Notes under the pieces: generated by a model
What the model was told of the DNA's origin: nothing
Seen by the model: only the letters and a program-made list of their open reading frames with translations
Database searches by the model: none
Translations under genes and position numbers: made by a program
Assembly: GCF_000003855.2 (NCBI RefSeq)
Contig: NW_003101652.1
Location: 294,307-358,306 of the forward strand
Source: Blastomyces gilchristii SLH14081
Taxonomy: Eukaryota; Ascomycota; Eurotiomycetes; Onygenales; Ajellomycetaceae
Length of the DNA stretch: 64,000 nucleotides
Direction of reading: 5' to 3'
In this document: piece after piece, positions 48,458 through 59,208 of the stretch
Numbering within the stretch: the stretch's first letter is position 1
Layout: each line of letters starts with the position of its first letter

Positions 48458-50837
48458 CTATGACTTAATCCCTTTAGTCTTCCCCTTCACCCTCTCCACC
48501 AGTTTGTTCAAATCATCGGCGTCAGCTACACTCTCAACATTCCTAGAATCAGTGCCTTTCCTTCTCTTCTTCCCGGGCTCAGGCAGTCCCCGATCCGCAA
48601 CAATATCATCATCCTTATTCCGTCGCCTTTTCCGCCCCTCCTCCAATAACGCCTTCATGCCCTCAGTTGCCTTGAACCGCGGATTCGAAGGATCAATGGC
48701 AAACTCATGATTCTCCCAAAGCCGTTGGAATCGCTCATCCTTGACGTCCACCTTGAAATTATCCGGGGGTGGTTCAACAGCGTCACTCTTCTTTCCCTTC
48801 TTCTTTCCTGCTTTCCGTGCTCGTTTCTCTGCTTTCTCAATATCTTTCATATCAAAATGTTTAACATGCGAAGTCTTGTCGTCGACCATGAGTAGCTCCA
48901 GTTCAGCGCGCTTCGCAGCGGTGGCGGCTTCATCTGCTTCCCGCTCTTCGCGTTTCTTTCGTCTTTCCTCTCTGCGTCTCGCCGTTGCAGCTGCTGCGTC
49001 CTGCTCAGGAGCAGTGAAGAACGGATCATCGAAGCCCAAGTCTTCCTTTTCACCCTTCGAGTCTTCAGGAGCCTTGTCTTCGGCTTCGCCATCCACGAGC
49101 AGTGGTTCACCATTTCTAGCGGCCTTCATTCTAGCTTTTCGTCTCGCTTTCCGTTCCCTCTCTTTCCGTATATATTTTTCTGCTGTCGTCTCTTCCTTTT
49201 CTGGTTCGTTCTCAAATACGTTCCCACCAGATGCTCCTGTAGAAAGGCCCGCCGAGAACGTTATTTCCATATCGCCGACCGGCCCTTTACTCCTAGATTC
49301 AGTTGTAGACTTATCCTTATTGAAGCCAAGCAAAGCTCGGATCTTCTCTCGCGCAGCCTCCTTTTTGCTTAGTTTAACGGGGGCGGTGGTCACAATGGCG
49401 CCGTCTCCCGCTGTAGCATCGACAACTTCCACTCCGCCATTCTCATCACCCCCGTCATCAGAGCTATCGCTGCCCAAGTATGCTTTGAGGTCATTCTCGT
49501 CAATCTCTTTCCTACCACCTTTGAACGCTCTTGCTTGTGCTTCCTTCCGACTCGTATCATCCGCGTCCCACGTAAGCCTGACTTTACTATGCTGCAAGGC
49601 ATCAGTAACAAAGTCGCTAGGCTTGTATCCGTCGGGAATCCTGTCGCATTCGTCTCTTGGGGTATCATTTGAGAAATCTGTTTCGTCAGGGACGAATCTC
49701 AGATCGAAAAAGTTTGCGCTGCTCATATACTCAGTCCCGTCTACAGCGTCATAGATGTGTTTGGCAACTGCTTCAGACGAGCAGATCAAAATGGCGTAGA
49801 AGTACCGGAGCCTTTCAAGCTGGTACTTGCGTAGATGTGCGGAATCAAACTCGTCCCCCTGATCTTCCTTAATGATAGATTGTTTGATTTTCTCTTCCTC
49901 CTCTTCCTCATCCTCCTCTTCACTCTCAAGATCACTATCCTCTAGATCGCTTTCTTCATCCTTCTTCTTCTTTGAAGCAAAAATTTCCTTCGGTGGCCCC
50001 TCCATTTCCTCCCTCTCCATCCTCTCCCGCCCAAATTCACTAGGATATATCGAAACCTTGTGGATACTCCCTCCAGGTGGTAAAAAGCTCGAAAAGACGG
50101 CCATTAAATCTTGCGCGCGAATATTATCCCAATCCAGATTAACGACCGCAATCCGCCGACTGACATCACCAAGTGGTACATCGCTTTGCTGTTGATTGGG
50201 AAACTGTACTTCCTCCACGTCCTCCTCAACATACTCATCCTCTTCCTCACTCGAGCTCTCATCCGAAGAGGACTCGGAGAATCCTCCATCTCTTGCGGGA
50301 TCGTAGCCCCGTTTGTCTGCCTTGCGCAGTTCCTTTTCTACCACCGCATCATCGTCCACACTTATATTATCATCGTTTTCATTTTCTTCTTCTTTTTCCG
50401 CGTCTTCTTCCTGCTCTTCTTTGCCTTCATCCTCCCCGTCCTCATCAAGTCTGTAGAATCTCTCCAGCTGCTTTTTCGTATCATCCCTCCGTAACTTCCT
50501 ACCGTACCGGTCGACAGCGGCATTTTTCGAAAAGTCTTCATCGCGCAGCATGTGCGCGAATCGCTTATCCAATTTGACATGAGTATGTCTCTTGCTGGGC
50601 AGCCTGTATCGGGGATCGGATTGGATGTTGGCGAATCGTGGATCCGCTGTAATGTCCAAGAATGTGTTAGTATGAAGGGTACATAGAACAGGATTTTCTG
50701 CACCCCTCGTTCTACCAGTAGCAGTAAAAAGGAGGTAGGTACTATAGTAACATACTTATAACTGGTCCAGTTCCATGGTTTCCCGCTGATCGTGATTTTG
50801 CCCGCTTGGGTTTCTCATTCTTCCCCGAGTCGGCCAT
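48458..50837 (-). CDS. ESF1: Pre-rRNA processing protein ESF1
   Basis: Nucleolar protein needed for 18S rRNA processing in the small-subunit processome. Exons 50837-50756 and 50646-48458 give 756 residues; the 109-bp intron (GTATGT/CAG) joins GPVI to TDPRFANIQSDPRYRLP. Conserved blocks: THVKLDKRFAHMLRD, KNAAVDRYGRKL, an RRM-like segment (residues ~170-330) beginning SRRIAVVNLDWDNIRAQDLM and ending YDAVDGTEYMSSANFFDLRF, then DFVTDALQHSKVRLTWD. Acidic Glu/Asp runs alternate with Lys/Arg-rich stretches (for example EEEDEEEEEEK). The C-terminal NUC153 motif is VKDERFQRLWENHEFAIDPS followed by NPRFKATEGMKALL. A 337-residue antisense open frame (48741-49754) is a by-product of the biased codons. 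The start is placed at the first Met, giving MADSGKNEKPKRAK. Confidence 0.95.
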
Positions 50838-51373
50838 GGCGAGATGGCTTCAACCAGCAAGGATATTCGTTATAGAACGGGCGCTCTTTTTTTAAAAGAA
50901 AGTCGTTCAGCGTTGATGGGAAATGTTAATGTGGAAGACACATGGGTTATATATACCCTTGTAGCTGCTTCCTAATAGCTATTAAATGGTCTCAAAATTT
51001 TGTGTTCGTCGCGGGTCCTCAAGCTTGAACAAATTCTTTTTTGATTTGTTTGATGCTGGTGGAGGTGGTCCGTGCATTGGCTTTTTTTAATCTCCTATCT
51101 CCGCACCAGCGAGATCCGTCTCGCATTCGGGAATGAAATTATGTATGTACTTCATACAAGAGATCACTACCGTTATAGAAAGCTAAGGGATATAACTATT
51201 TATGGACATGACATCTCAAACACCACCTGACTCTAGCAATCATTTCCAATAATGATCCAAGGGAAGGTAGAATAAATAGTTCAGACGGAAAAGAAGGGAC
51301 AAGGATATGTATGATACATGCACGATTCGCTACAAATCGGAACAAAAGTAAGCGAAATGGGTATCTCAATCAC
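50838..51373. other. Intergenic region ESF1 promoter / URK1 3' end
   Basis: 536 bp between tandem minus-strand genes. No gene or clear signal recognised. Confidence 0.55.
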
Positions 51374-53163
51374 CTAACACCCGAAATAACGCTTCTCAAT
51401 CCATCTCGATTCCCCTTCGTCTTCTATCCGACCCACCACAACTTTGACGTCGGGATAGACGGCGGTTAATCTCTGCAAACCGCGTTTCCCTGCGGCGAAG
51501 GTTACAAACACGATACGCCCTTCATCTACCCCATGGTCGACGAGGACTCGCACCGCCATCAATGCAGCTCCACCACTTGACATTTGTGGATCAAGCAATA
51601 TGACAGAGGCGTGCTCATTGATATTCCGGGGTAGTTTCAGAAAATGCAGTTCAGGCTCCCCTGTCCGGTAATTTGTTTGAATGAGAACCCGGCCAGTAAT
51701 ACAGTCTGGAATCGTTCGTTTCAGGCCCGTTTCCAGACAAGAACCACCGCGAAGGATAGCAACGGCGGATACTGTACCTGCAGGTCGCAGGCCATGATAG
51801 ATATATTGCTCAGGTGTGGTCACCGTGGCGGGGACGAATGGGATGGTATCCAGCGCGCTATCTTATCTCTTAGCTCTTACGGCTGCTTCTTAATGTATAA
51901 AATAGGGAAAGGTATGGAAACACAAGACGTACCGTTCTATCATGAGGCATGCTAGCCGGTCAAAGTAGAACACAAAATCAACCTGCTCTGTATGAGGATT
52001 TTGTAAAATGGTGTTTATACCCACCAACTGGGGGGTCTGCTCCATGACGATAACATTCGCGGATAGGGGTTTCTCTTCAACTTGCTGGCCCAGCCTTTGT
52101 AGCTCAAGATAATGGGCTTCAGATTTCTCTCGAAGGATTCGCTGGATGTGCTTAACCACCATATCTGATTTCGTCAATTCGGGTGCTCGGATGAACAGCT
52201 GAACAGTCATGGCGCATACCTATGGCAGTTCTGTTTTCGATGCCTCGGGGAATTATTATGTCTTTACAACCAGTCAACAGCGAACGTTTTGCCTTGTTAA
52301 GGGGGATAAATACCGGATATGTGGCGTTGAGGTTCCACAAATCTTGTGTACGATGGCTTTACAAATTTGAACCATTGCTTGATGACGCCGTCTATCGTCC
52401 GTCCTCTATCTCGGACGTCTCGCAGAACTTGTAGTAGGTGTTTCTATTAGTCGAATAATCTTCCCGAATCAAAGAAACATACGTGCAAGCTATTGCAGGG
52501 GTTCTTACTTCTTCTCCCGAGGCAAACGTCCATATCAGCTTCCACGAAAATCTAATGCTGTTAGCTAGAGAGGGCACAGTTTTACGAGGTCTTGCTACAT
52601 GCCTTGACATCCATCATGTCTGCTACTCTTGGGTCCGTAAAAGCCAGTATTCCTTCGAGGATGACAACATGCGGGGAGTATAGAGAGATCGTCTTCTCTT
52701 CCCGCTGATGTTTCTCGAAGGAATAGATAGGTATTTCTACCTTCCGACTACACCGCAATGAACTAATTAGCAAGGATCTACAGGCATAAGCCTCACTAGA
52801 ATCTGTTGCCAGATCTTACCCCTTCTTGAGGGAATGGAGCGTATCCACGAGGACGTCAAAATCGATTGCGTCCGGCGAATCGAAATCATACTCATTTTCA
52901 TGCGCAATTGCATTTTGCTCGGGGGTAAGAGTTTTATAAAACGAGTCCTTTTATAAGTAATCCCAAATTAGTCCTTCCAGCCGCCCGAGATCATGTATCC
53001 CATCAATACTAAATACCATGACGAGAATCACCACCCACGGCAAGTTCAACAAATTGATGATTTCCATTGCAACCGAAGATTTGCCCGAGCCTGAGCCGCC
53101 AGCAATTCCAATAATAGTCATATCCGCCCATGGCGGGGAGTATCGGGCTCGGGGTTCCACCAT
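51374..53163 (-). CDS. URK1: Uridine kinase with UPRT-like C-terminal domain
   Basis: Pyrimidine-salvage enzyme phosphorylating uridine/cytidine. Eight predicted exons (53163-53017, 52947-52820, 52747-52603, 52551-52509, 52427-52314, 52261-52220, 52164-51933, 51857-51374) give 444 residues; yeast Urk1 has 501. The kinase half shows the P-loop IGIAGGSGSGKSSVA, then DSFYKTLTPEQN, ENEYDFDSPDAIDFDVL, KVEIPIYSFEKHQREE, SPHVVILEGILAF and FVEADMDVCLGRRILRDVRD, plus IIIPRGIENRTAI. The second half resembles uracil phosphoribosyltransferase: TPQLVGINTIL, VDFVFYFDRLACLMIERALD, VSAVAILRGGSCLETGL, and a PRPP-loop-like VILLDPQMSSGGAALMAVRV, where UPRT usually has a Thr-Gly-Gly core. Whether this half is active is unknown. 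Intron 3 appears to use a GC donor (AAG then GCATGT), followed by CATTAG. Divergent from GID8. Confidence 0.93.
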
Positions 53164-53826
53164 GGCGAGTATGTAAACGACTAAACGGCGTGAGACTGTG
53201 AAACTACCACGAGACCCTGGTCATGGGTCGAAAAGTCGAAAAGTACGCCGTGAGATGGAAAGTGAGATAAACAAGACGCTCTAGTTTCCCGGTGTCATGA
53301 CATAGAATAAGAATAAGACAACAATGAGTATGTATATATGGGGAGTCCGCAAAATTATTTCATCCTGTCCAGGCTCTATCGGCCATCACCAAGCCAGCAA
53401 TCTTAACATCGTTGTGTGCTGAGATTGTGCGTGTAAAGTTATTATTAACCTTGGGAAGTGGAGAGCAGGGGCTCACGTGCCGATATATCACATGAGCGCC
53501 AAGATAGGCTAGGCGCGTGCTGAGTCAGAAGCGGAGCCTCGCACTACCCTTTTCTGCATCTTTTTTTCTTCATCCAACTTCATTCTTTCTTTCTCCTCTC
53601 TTGCTTGTCCCCAGCAGATCATAACTCTCCAGCAGCCTGTCATCTCGCCCCATGGCTTGCGAGCTGAAGGGTTCCTCGTTCTCATCTTGAGTCTACCATT
53701 TTCCTGCTTTCTGCTTGCTGTAAGCTGGGAATACCAAAAATAGCCATAATCATGACGTCTGCCAACTTAGTATGTGGCATCCCCGTCGGCTTTCTTGCAG
53801 CACCGTGGGAATACTGAACGTTCCAG
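53164..53826. promoter_or_regulatory. Divergent promoter region URK1 / GID8
   Basis: 663 bp between the URK1 and preferred GID8 start codons. Contains CT-rich sequence (53560-53700) typical of fungal leaders. An upstream ATG at 53752 either begins a short 5' coding exon or a 21-codon upstream frame ending at the TGA at 53815-53817. No specific factor site is assigned. Confidence 0.5.
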
Positions 53827-55051
53827 ATGTCTCCAACCCCTTCTACTACCACGCCAACATGGCATCATTTCGAAAAGAAGGTCGAGGACGTGAAGCCATC
53901 AAAGACGTAAGTCCATATTCCTATGTTTTTGCCCGTGTTGCTTTGCTATTATGATGTGTTTACACAATCAAGTTGGGAATCTCTCTGAAAACACTTGAAG
54001 AGAATATGTTAACTTGTCCTTCTGATCTGCAAATAATACCTTTCGTATTGCCCTATGCAACCTGTTCCAAATACCGTGGATATTGGCTAACTGGTGGATT
54101 GTAAAGTGATATCAATTTCCTTGTGATGGATTATCTGGTCGCAAATGGCTACCCATCCGCGGCACAAAAGTTTGCTATAGAGGCTAATATCCAACCAAAG
54201 CCTGACGTGGAGTCAATCCAAGAACGGGTGGATATTCGAAATGCTATTCACTCGGGAGATATTCAGTCCGCTATCGAGAAATTAAACGAGTTGAACCCGC
54301 AGGTACTACTTACACTTTTCCTTCTTTGTCGCTATTCTGTCCTTGTATATTTGAACATATATATTTCCTTGCTATGATTAAATTTGTTTCATGCACCACT
54401 CATATTACCTCCTCGGTGTTGATGATAAAAACTCATCTTCAGTCCTCAGTATGACCAGCAATCACTTAATGTTGTATAAAACCCTTTCATTGTCATAGAT
54501 TTTCAAGTTTCTTGCTAACAGCCCATTTGCAGATTCTGGATAGTGATCCTTCTCTTCACTTTTCCCTTCTACGATTACAGCTCGTTGAATTGATACGGAC
54601 CAGTACATCCACCCCAAATGGAGATATTACTCCTGCTCTGGACTTTGCTACGTCCCACCTCGCCCCTCGCGCACCCACTAACCCACAGTTCCTTGAGGAT
54701 CTTGAAAGGACGCTGTCTCTCCTGATATTTCCATCTGATAATCTTGCCCCTTCGTTAGCTGCGCTGCTGGATCCAGAACTCCGGAAAAACATCGCAAACC
54801 ATGTAAATGAAGCCATTCTACACAGCCAAGGCGCGAGGCGTGAGGCGCGCCTACGTAACCTTGTCAAGCTTCGATCCTGGGCTGAGCAAAAGGCACGTGA
54901 GGCAAAGAAAGACTTACCTGAAAAAATCGACATTGGCCTCGAGCAAGACAGGAACGACAGTAATGACAGTAGCCAAAGCGAAAACCAAAACGGTAGCACT
55001 GATGATGCCATCATGCATGAGCAGGGAGAGGTGGATCCAATGATATCATAG
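53827..55051 (+). CDS. GID8: GID/CTLH ubiquitin-ligase complex subunit GID8
   Basis: Scaffold subunit of the GID E3 ligase that targets gluconeogenic enzymes for degradation after glucose addition. Exons 53827-53906, 54107-54302 and 54533-55051 give 264 residues. Domains in order: LisH (~30-60; DINFLVMDYLVANGYPSAAQ), CTLH (~65-120; ESIQERVDIRNAIHSGDIQS, LNPQILDSDPSLHFSLLRLQ) and CRA (~135-225; FATSHLAPRAPTNPQFLEDL, LAALLDPELRKNIANHVNEA). The acidic tail is Asn/Ser/Glu-rich. Intron junctions rebuild PSKTDINFLV and LNPQILDSD. The start at 53827 gives MSPTPSTTTPTWHHFEKKVE, similar to orthologues. A possible extra 5' exon 53752-53769 (GTATGT donor at 53770, TACTGAAC, CAG acceptor) would prepend MTSANL. 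Confidence 0.93.
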
Positions 55052-56138
55052 CATATGCGGTCGATGCGTTAATACTAACTCGCAGCAGCATCTATTCCCG
55101 AACAACCAAATAAGTGGAACAAGGACACCTGCTTGGTTGTTATCCGCTACGATGCGTCCTATATATCTTCTTATTTTTCTTCCGACTTCTATACTTTAGC
55201 GTGGCGTTTGGAGTCCCTTCATACATGGTGCCGGTTACCATTCGTTCCAAGGGCCGGCGATTTGGCCTATGAAGCCTTCCCGAATTCGAATTACATCCGT
55301 GTTCGAATTATCTAGAGTTCATCCAGTCTCTGTATGAAATGAACGAAACCTGTTGGGAAGGTGATGGCGGAGCAATTGTGTTTTCACTTTTATTTTTCTT
55401 TGCTTTCGTACTTGACCTTTTAATGAGACATGTGCACTTCCTATTTCACCATTTTTCATATTTGTGCAACAGCGAATGCGTCCCATTCAGTGTAAAGTTA
55501 CAACTTCCTTTAACTATATTTACTCCCTACACTAAAGCCACCCAGCCTATATAGACCGCCTATATGAAACCCTCCGTTTTCTATATCGATATTTATACAA
55601 GGTCAATTAACCTGCACTTGTCCTTTGCAACCTTGGAATCTTGAAATTGTATATCAAATCTAGGTGATAATAACCACCTTGAGCAAGGAGGAGCCACCCA
55701 TCCAATACAAAAGCCTGAATCCATAAAAACACCATCCCGAAAGCAAACAAATGAAACCGCCGAAGAAAGAGTGAGCTGAGGTGATGAGTATGTATTTGAA
55801 AAAAAAGAAAAAGAAAAAGAAAAAGAAAAAGAAAAAGGAGACGAGTGTTTCCCAAAAAGAAGTATTTCGTCGGTGATCGGAGTCCTGTCGACCGCCGTTG
55901 AAATTTAGAGGAAAATAGTTGTTTTGTGTAAAGATGCGGCAAATGGGTTGCCCTCTGCCCGGCCTCCAACTTGGAAACCATCTAGCTGAAAGAGATGGTG
56001 AATAATTTGGTATGTAAATGGGCAGGGTATCGTTTTGCGTCTATGGAAATGGACCTCTAACGGCCGGGTCTTTTTATCTTCGCTTGGAGGAAAGATACGA
56101 AAAATATTCGCTCTAACGGGGTATATATCATGCTTTTG
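55052..56138. other. Convergent intergenic region (GID8 / NDE1 3' ends)
   Basis: About 1.09 kb. Contains a GAAAAA repeat (55798-55838) and T-rich sequence. Frames here have no similarity and are rejected as genes. Confidence 0.6.
55798..55838 (+). repeat. GAAAAA microsatellite
   Basis: Tandem GAAAAA units, about six, preceded by a short A run. It is a purine tract in the intergenic space between two convergent genes. Confidence 0.88.
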
Positions 56139-58611
56139 TTAGAAGCTCGTCATATCTGAATCGATGTGTGAGTTAGCTAGGTGAAGTTCCACAAGGTCTT
56201 TTTTTCTTGGCAGTGGTAGGCCATTTCCAAATTCAATAGATGGCATATTCTAAACACGGAAAGGACGGAGAACCGGCCCCTTAAAATATAGGGTGAATGC
56301 TGTTTTAACATACCTCTTCCAAACATGGCTCTCTTCGTCCAATCCATCGCCAGCAAAATTCTAGTTCGCAAACTGACGCTCTGCGCAAAATATATACTTC
56401 GCCAAAGATACACCGCCAGCAACCCACCTCCCCAGCTCATACCATTGAAGTCGAAAATAGCGGCATTGCCAATATATGCCAGACTACCAAGATGTTTGTA
56501 CCGGAACGCTTTGTAGACCGCTTCGTCCAAGTCGCCATAGTCTACCTCATTCGCCTTCATGCCAGGCATGGCCTGCGAAATCTTATTGAACTTGAGTCCC
56601 AGATACTTTCCCTGCTGATTCGCTCTTTGCGCCGTTGCAGGTAACGATGTCAGCTTGGAGTCGATTTGGAGGAGCAGTTCTCGCAGCTCGTCGAAATCGA
56701 GGGTACCGCTGCGGTCTGTGTCGTATTGTTCGAAGAGCCTATCCAGGCGGCGTAAATGGCCGGATGCCTGTGGGAACCGCCTCTTCACACGCTGGGCTAC
56801 GTTCCGCCATTCTGCAAAGGTGAGGTGAACCTTTTCTGGATCTTTGCTCTTTTCCCAGGCAATGGTGCGAAGGAAGGTTACGATATGGTCTGCCACGTTG
56901 TTTTGGACGCTAGAGCAGTCTCCGATGGCATATACGTCGCCCATTGGAGTTCCGTTCACACGAAGATGAGAATCCGTTAGAAGAGTAAGTTTGTTAGTCT
57001 GCGCACCGAGTTTCTGGGCGAGTCGTTTGCAGAATGCGTTTTGGGCTGCAGTATTATTCGGATGTTAGAGAGGAAAAAATGCTGGGGGTATCTAGGAGGG
57101 GCATTCTACTGACAAACTCCTGTTGACCACAAACAGAAACCCATGGGAATCTCTTTTAGGATCGGCTTTCCATCTTCCATCTGTGTGAAGAGGATCTTGT
57201 CTTTTTTCACTTCCTTGACCCGAGAGTTTGTAAGGACATCGACTTGATCGTTTGCAAACCGTCGCTACCAAAGTCAGCACACAATAAAACTAAGTATTCC
57301 CGAGCAGCCAGACATACCTCTGCATACTCAGATAGAGTTTGATCATACGTATTGAGAATATGAGAACGGCTGATAAAATGCGTCAACAATCATAATCATG
57401 CTGGTTTAGCAGATAGCGAAAATACCTTTGAATAAGATGCACGGAGATTTCGTTCCTCAGTATCCGGGGAAAGGAACGGAGTAAATCTTCATTGAGCATA
57501 TCAAAAATCTCGGCGGCAAATTCCACTCCTGTCGGCCCTCCGCCACAGATCACGAATGAGAGCAGCCTTCTCCGCTCCTCATCACTCGTTGTAGGGAGAC
57601 AGGCAAGTTCTAAATTGTCTAGGACCTTGTTTTTGATCTTCCTCGCATCATCAATGGATTTCAGGAAATTGCAGTGTTCAAGGCCCTTTACTCCATGTGG
57701 ATTTGTCGTCGAGCCTTGGTACTCCGTCAATAACGATCTAAGATAAGGGGTACGACGAACCGGGTCATTGCAGAAGTTAACCTACCAACACCAATTACCA
57801 ATTTATCATAAGGCAAATAAAAACGCCGTTCCTGCCCATTGCTGTCTAGCTGCGATACTTCCACAAGTTTTTCTGAGAAATCAACATCCACTGCCTGTGC
57901 GCGGAGAAAATGGCCTCGAACTCGTTGCACAATGGTTCTGACCGGTTCGACCAAAGACCTCAGGCCAAGTGTCCCAACAGTCGCAGATGGCAGCATGGGA
58001 GTGAAAAGAAAATAACTTTCAGGTGAGACCACCGTGACATGATAATCACCCGGTCGTAGAGTCTTTAGCAATGACACACTTCCCCAACCCGTTCCTAGTA
58101 TGACTAGTTTCGGCTTATCCCATTGTTCCCTCATGGATTCTGAATCATGGTCATCAATCAGTACGTCGGCGATTGGGAGGTTCTTCGGTCCACCCCGACG
58201 AGGAATCAACGCCAATTCCGATACGGGCACATCCTGGAAGGTCAAATCATGACGGTAGGTAGTAGCGTCGTAGACGAAAAACCCAACAAGAAGAACGCCC
58301 CCAATAACGACAAAAATGCCACAATATGCGAACAGATTGTATATAATCCTCACTGTCGTGCTTCTCTGTTTCAAGGGAGGTTGGGTGCGGCCCAGGCGAA
58401 TTGACCTTTGCGGTTGAGGGCAGAAGTTAAGTTGAACCTTCGTTGACAGTGGAGGGAGGGAGGGCCGGCGCGGAGTGTGGAAGCATCGTTGAGATATAGA
58501 CGTTGTAGTGCCCAGTGGTCGCGCCGGAAATCTGCGATGTTGTAAACATGCTTTGGAACTACCGTGGGTCAGCGGGCGCAGTAATCGCGTTCGTGCCTGG
58601 AGAGACAGCAT
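56139..58611 (-). CDS. External alternative NADH:ubiquinone oxidoreductase (EF-hand type)
   Basis: Rotenone-insensitive type II NADH dehydrogenase (NDE/NDH-2) of the mitochondrial inner membrane, with the active site facing the intermembrane space. Six predicted exons (58611-57786, 57714-57426, 57369-57318, 57264-57114, 57045-56314, 56155-56139) give 688 residues. The N-terminus is an Arg/Ser/Thr-rich presequence followed by a transmembrane segment (FAYCGIFVVIGGVLLVGFFV, ~95-115). Two dinucleotide folds follow: KLVILGTGWGSVSLLKTL and SFVICGGGPTGVEFAAEI. Other landmarks are FTPMLPSATVGTL, VIGVGSTTNPHGVKG (splice-built), SRSHILNTYD and GDVYAIGDCSSV. An EF-hand loop DTDRSGTLDFDE, with all Ca-ligand positions, sits in a ~100-residue insertion, so it is the calcium-responsive class. 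The tail is MFGRDMTSF, whose last five residues are coded by a 17-nt exon. Sequence cannot tell which fungal NDE paralogue it is. Confidence 0.95.
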
Positions 58612-59208
58612 GGGGGCAGAAACCAGCTAGGTGGTGTATTCATATAATACATGAACAATCCATCGAAATATGGGTGGGTGGTGTACGGGGATAAAAAGCA
58701 GATGGATATCCAGAGGTATCTCTATCCTTTGGTGTCGATCAGATTGGCGGGATGAGTTGGCAAACCAACCGGTCGGTCCAGGGGTTGCGGCAGCCGGCAG
58801 GACACGTGACGTCACCGCCAGCCATGGCGCCTCGATTCCCATAAACAGATTCAAGTTAATGACTTAGAGATCTCTCATATTTTGATTATCTCATCTATGA
58901 TATGTTAACCTATATGTCCATGCATGATAACAAAATAAGCGAAGCCCCAGCGCAGTCGCTAAAAACTAATGTGTTAAAAAAGAGAATAATAATAATAATA
59001 ATAATACAAGCCCCTTGTAAATTGCCGAAACGCCGTATAAGACGAAGCAATTAAGCATCGAGCCGTCCTTCCCACCAGCCTTGAGAAAATATCTTTTGAA
59101 TAATAATACTAATAATATATGAATGTAAACATAGGTCATCGAGTTCCCGCGTTTCAACGCCCCAACAGCGTCTAAAATAAAACGCCAGCTACCGAAACAA
59201 TGAGCTCT
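58612..59208. other. Intergenic region NDE1 promoter / SCC2 3' end
   Basis: 597 bp. Holds an AAT trinucleotide repeat at about 58985-59006 and a second TAATAATACTAATAATA stretch at ~59100-59117. No gene recognised. Confidence 0.6.
58985..59006 (+). repeat. AAT trinucleotide repeat
   Basis: Seven tandem AAT units just downstream of SCC2 (on its 3' side). A candidate polymorphic microsatellite. Confidence 0.85.

Noticed and set aside
48741..49754. 337-residue plus-strand open frame
   Set aside because: Antisense to ESF1; its Ser/Phe/Leu composition is the mirror of ESF1's Lys/Glu/Arg codons.
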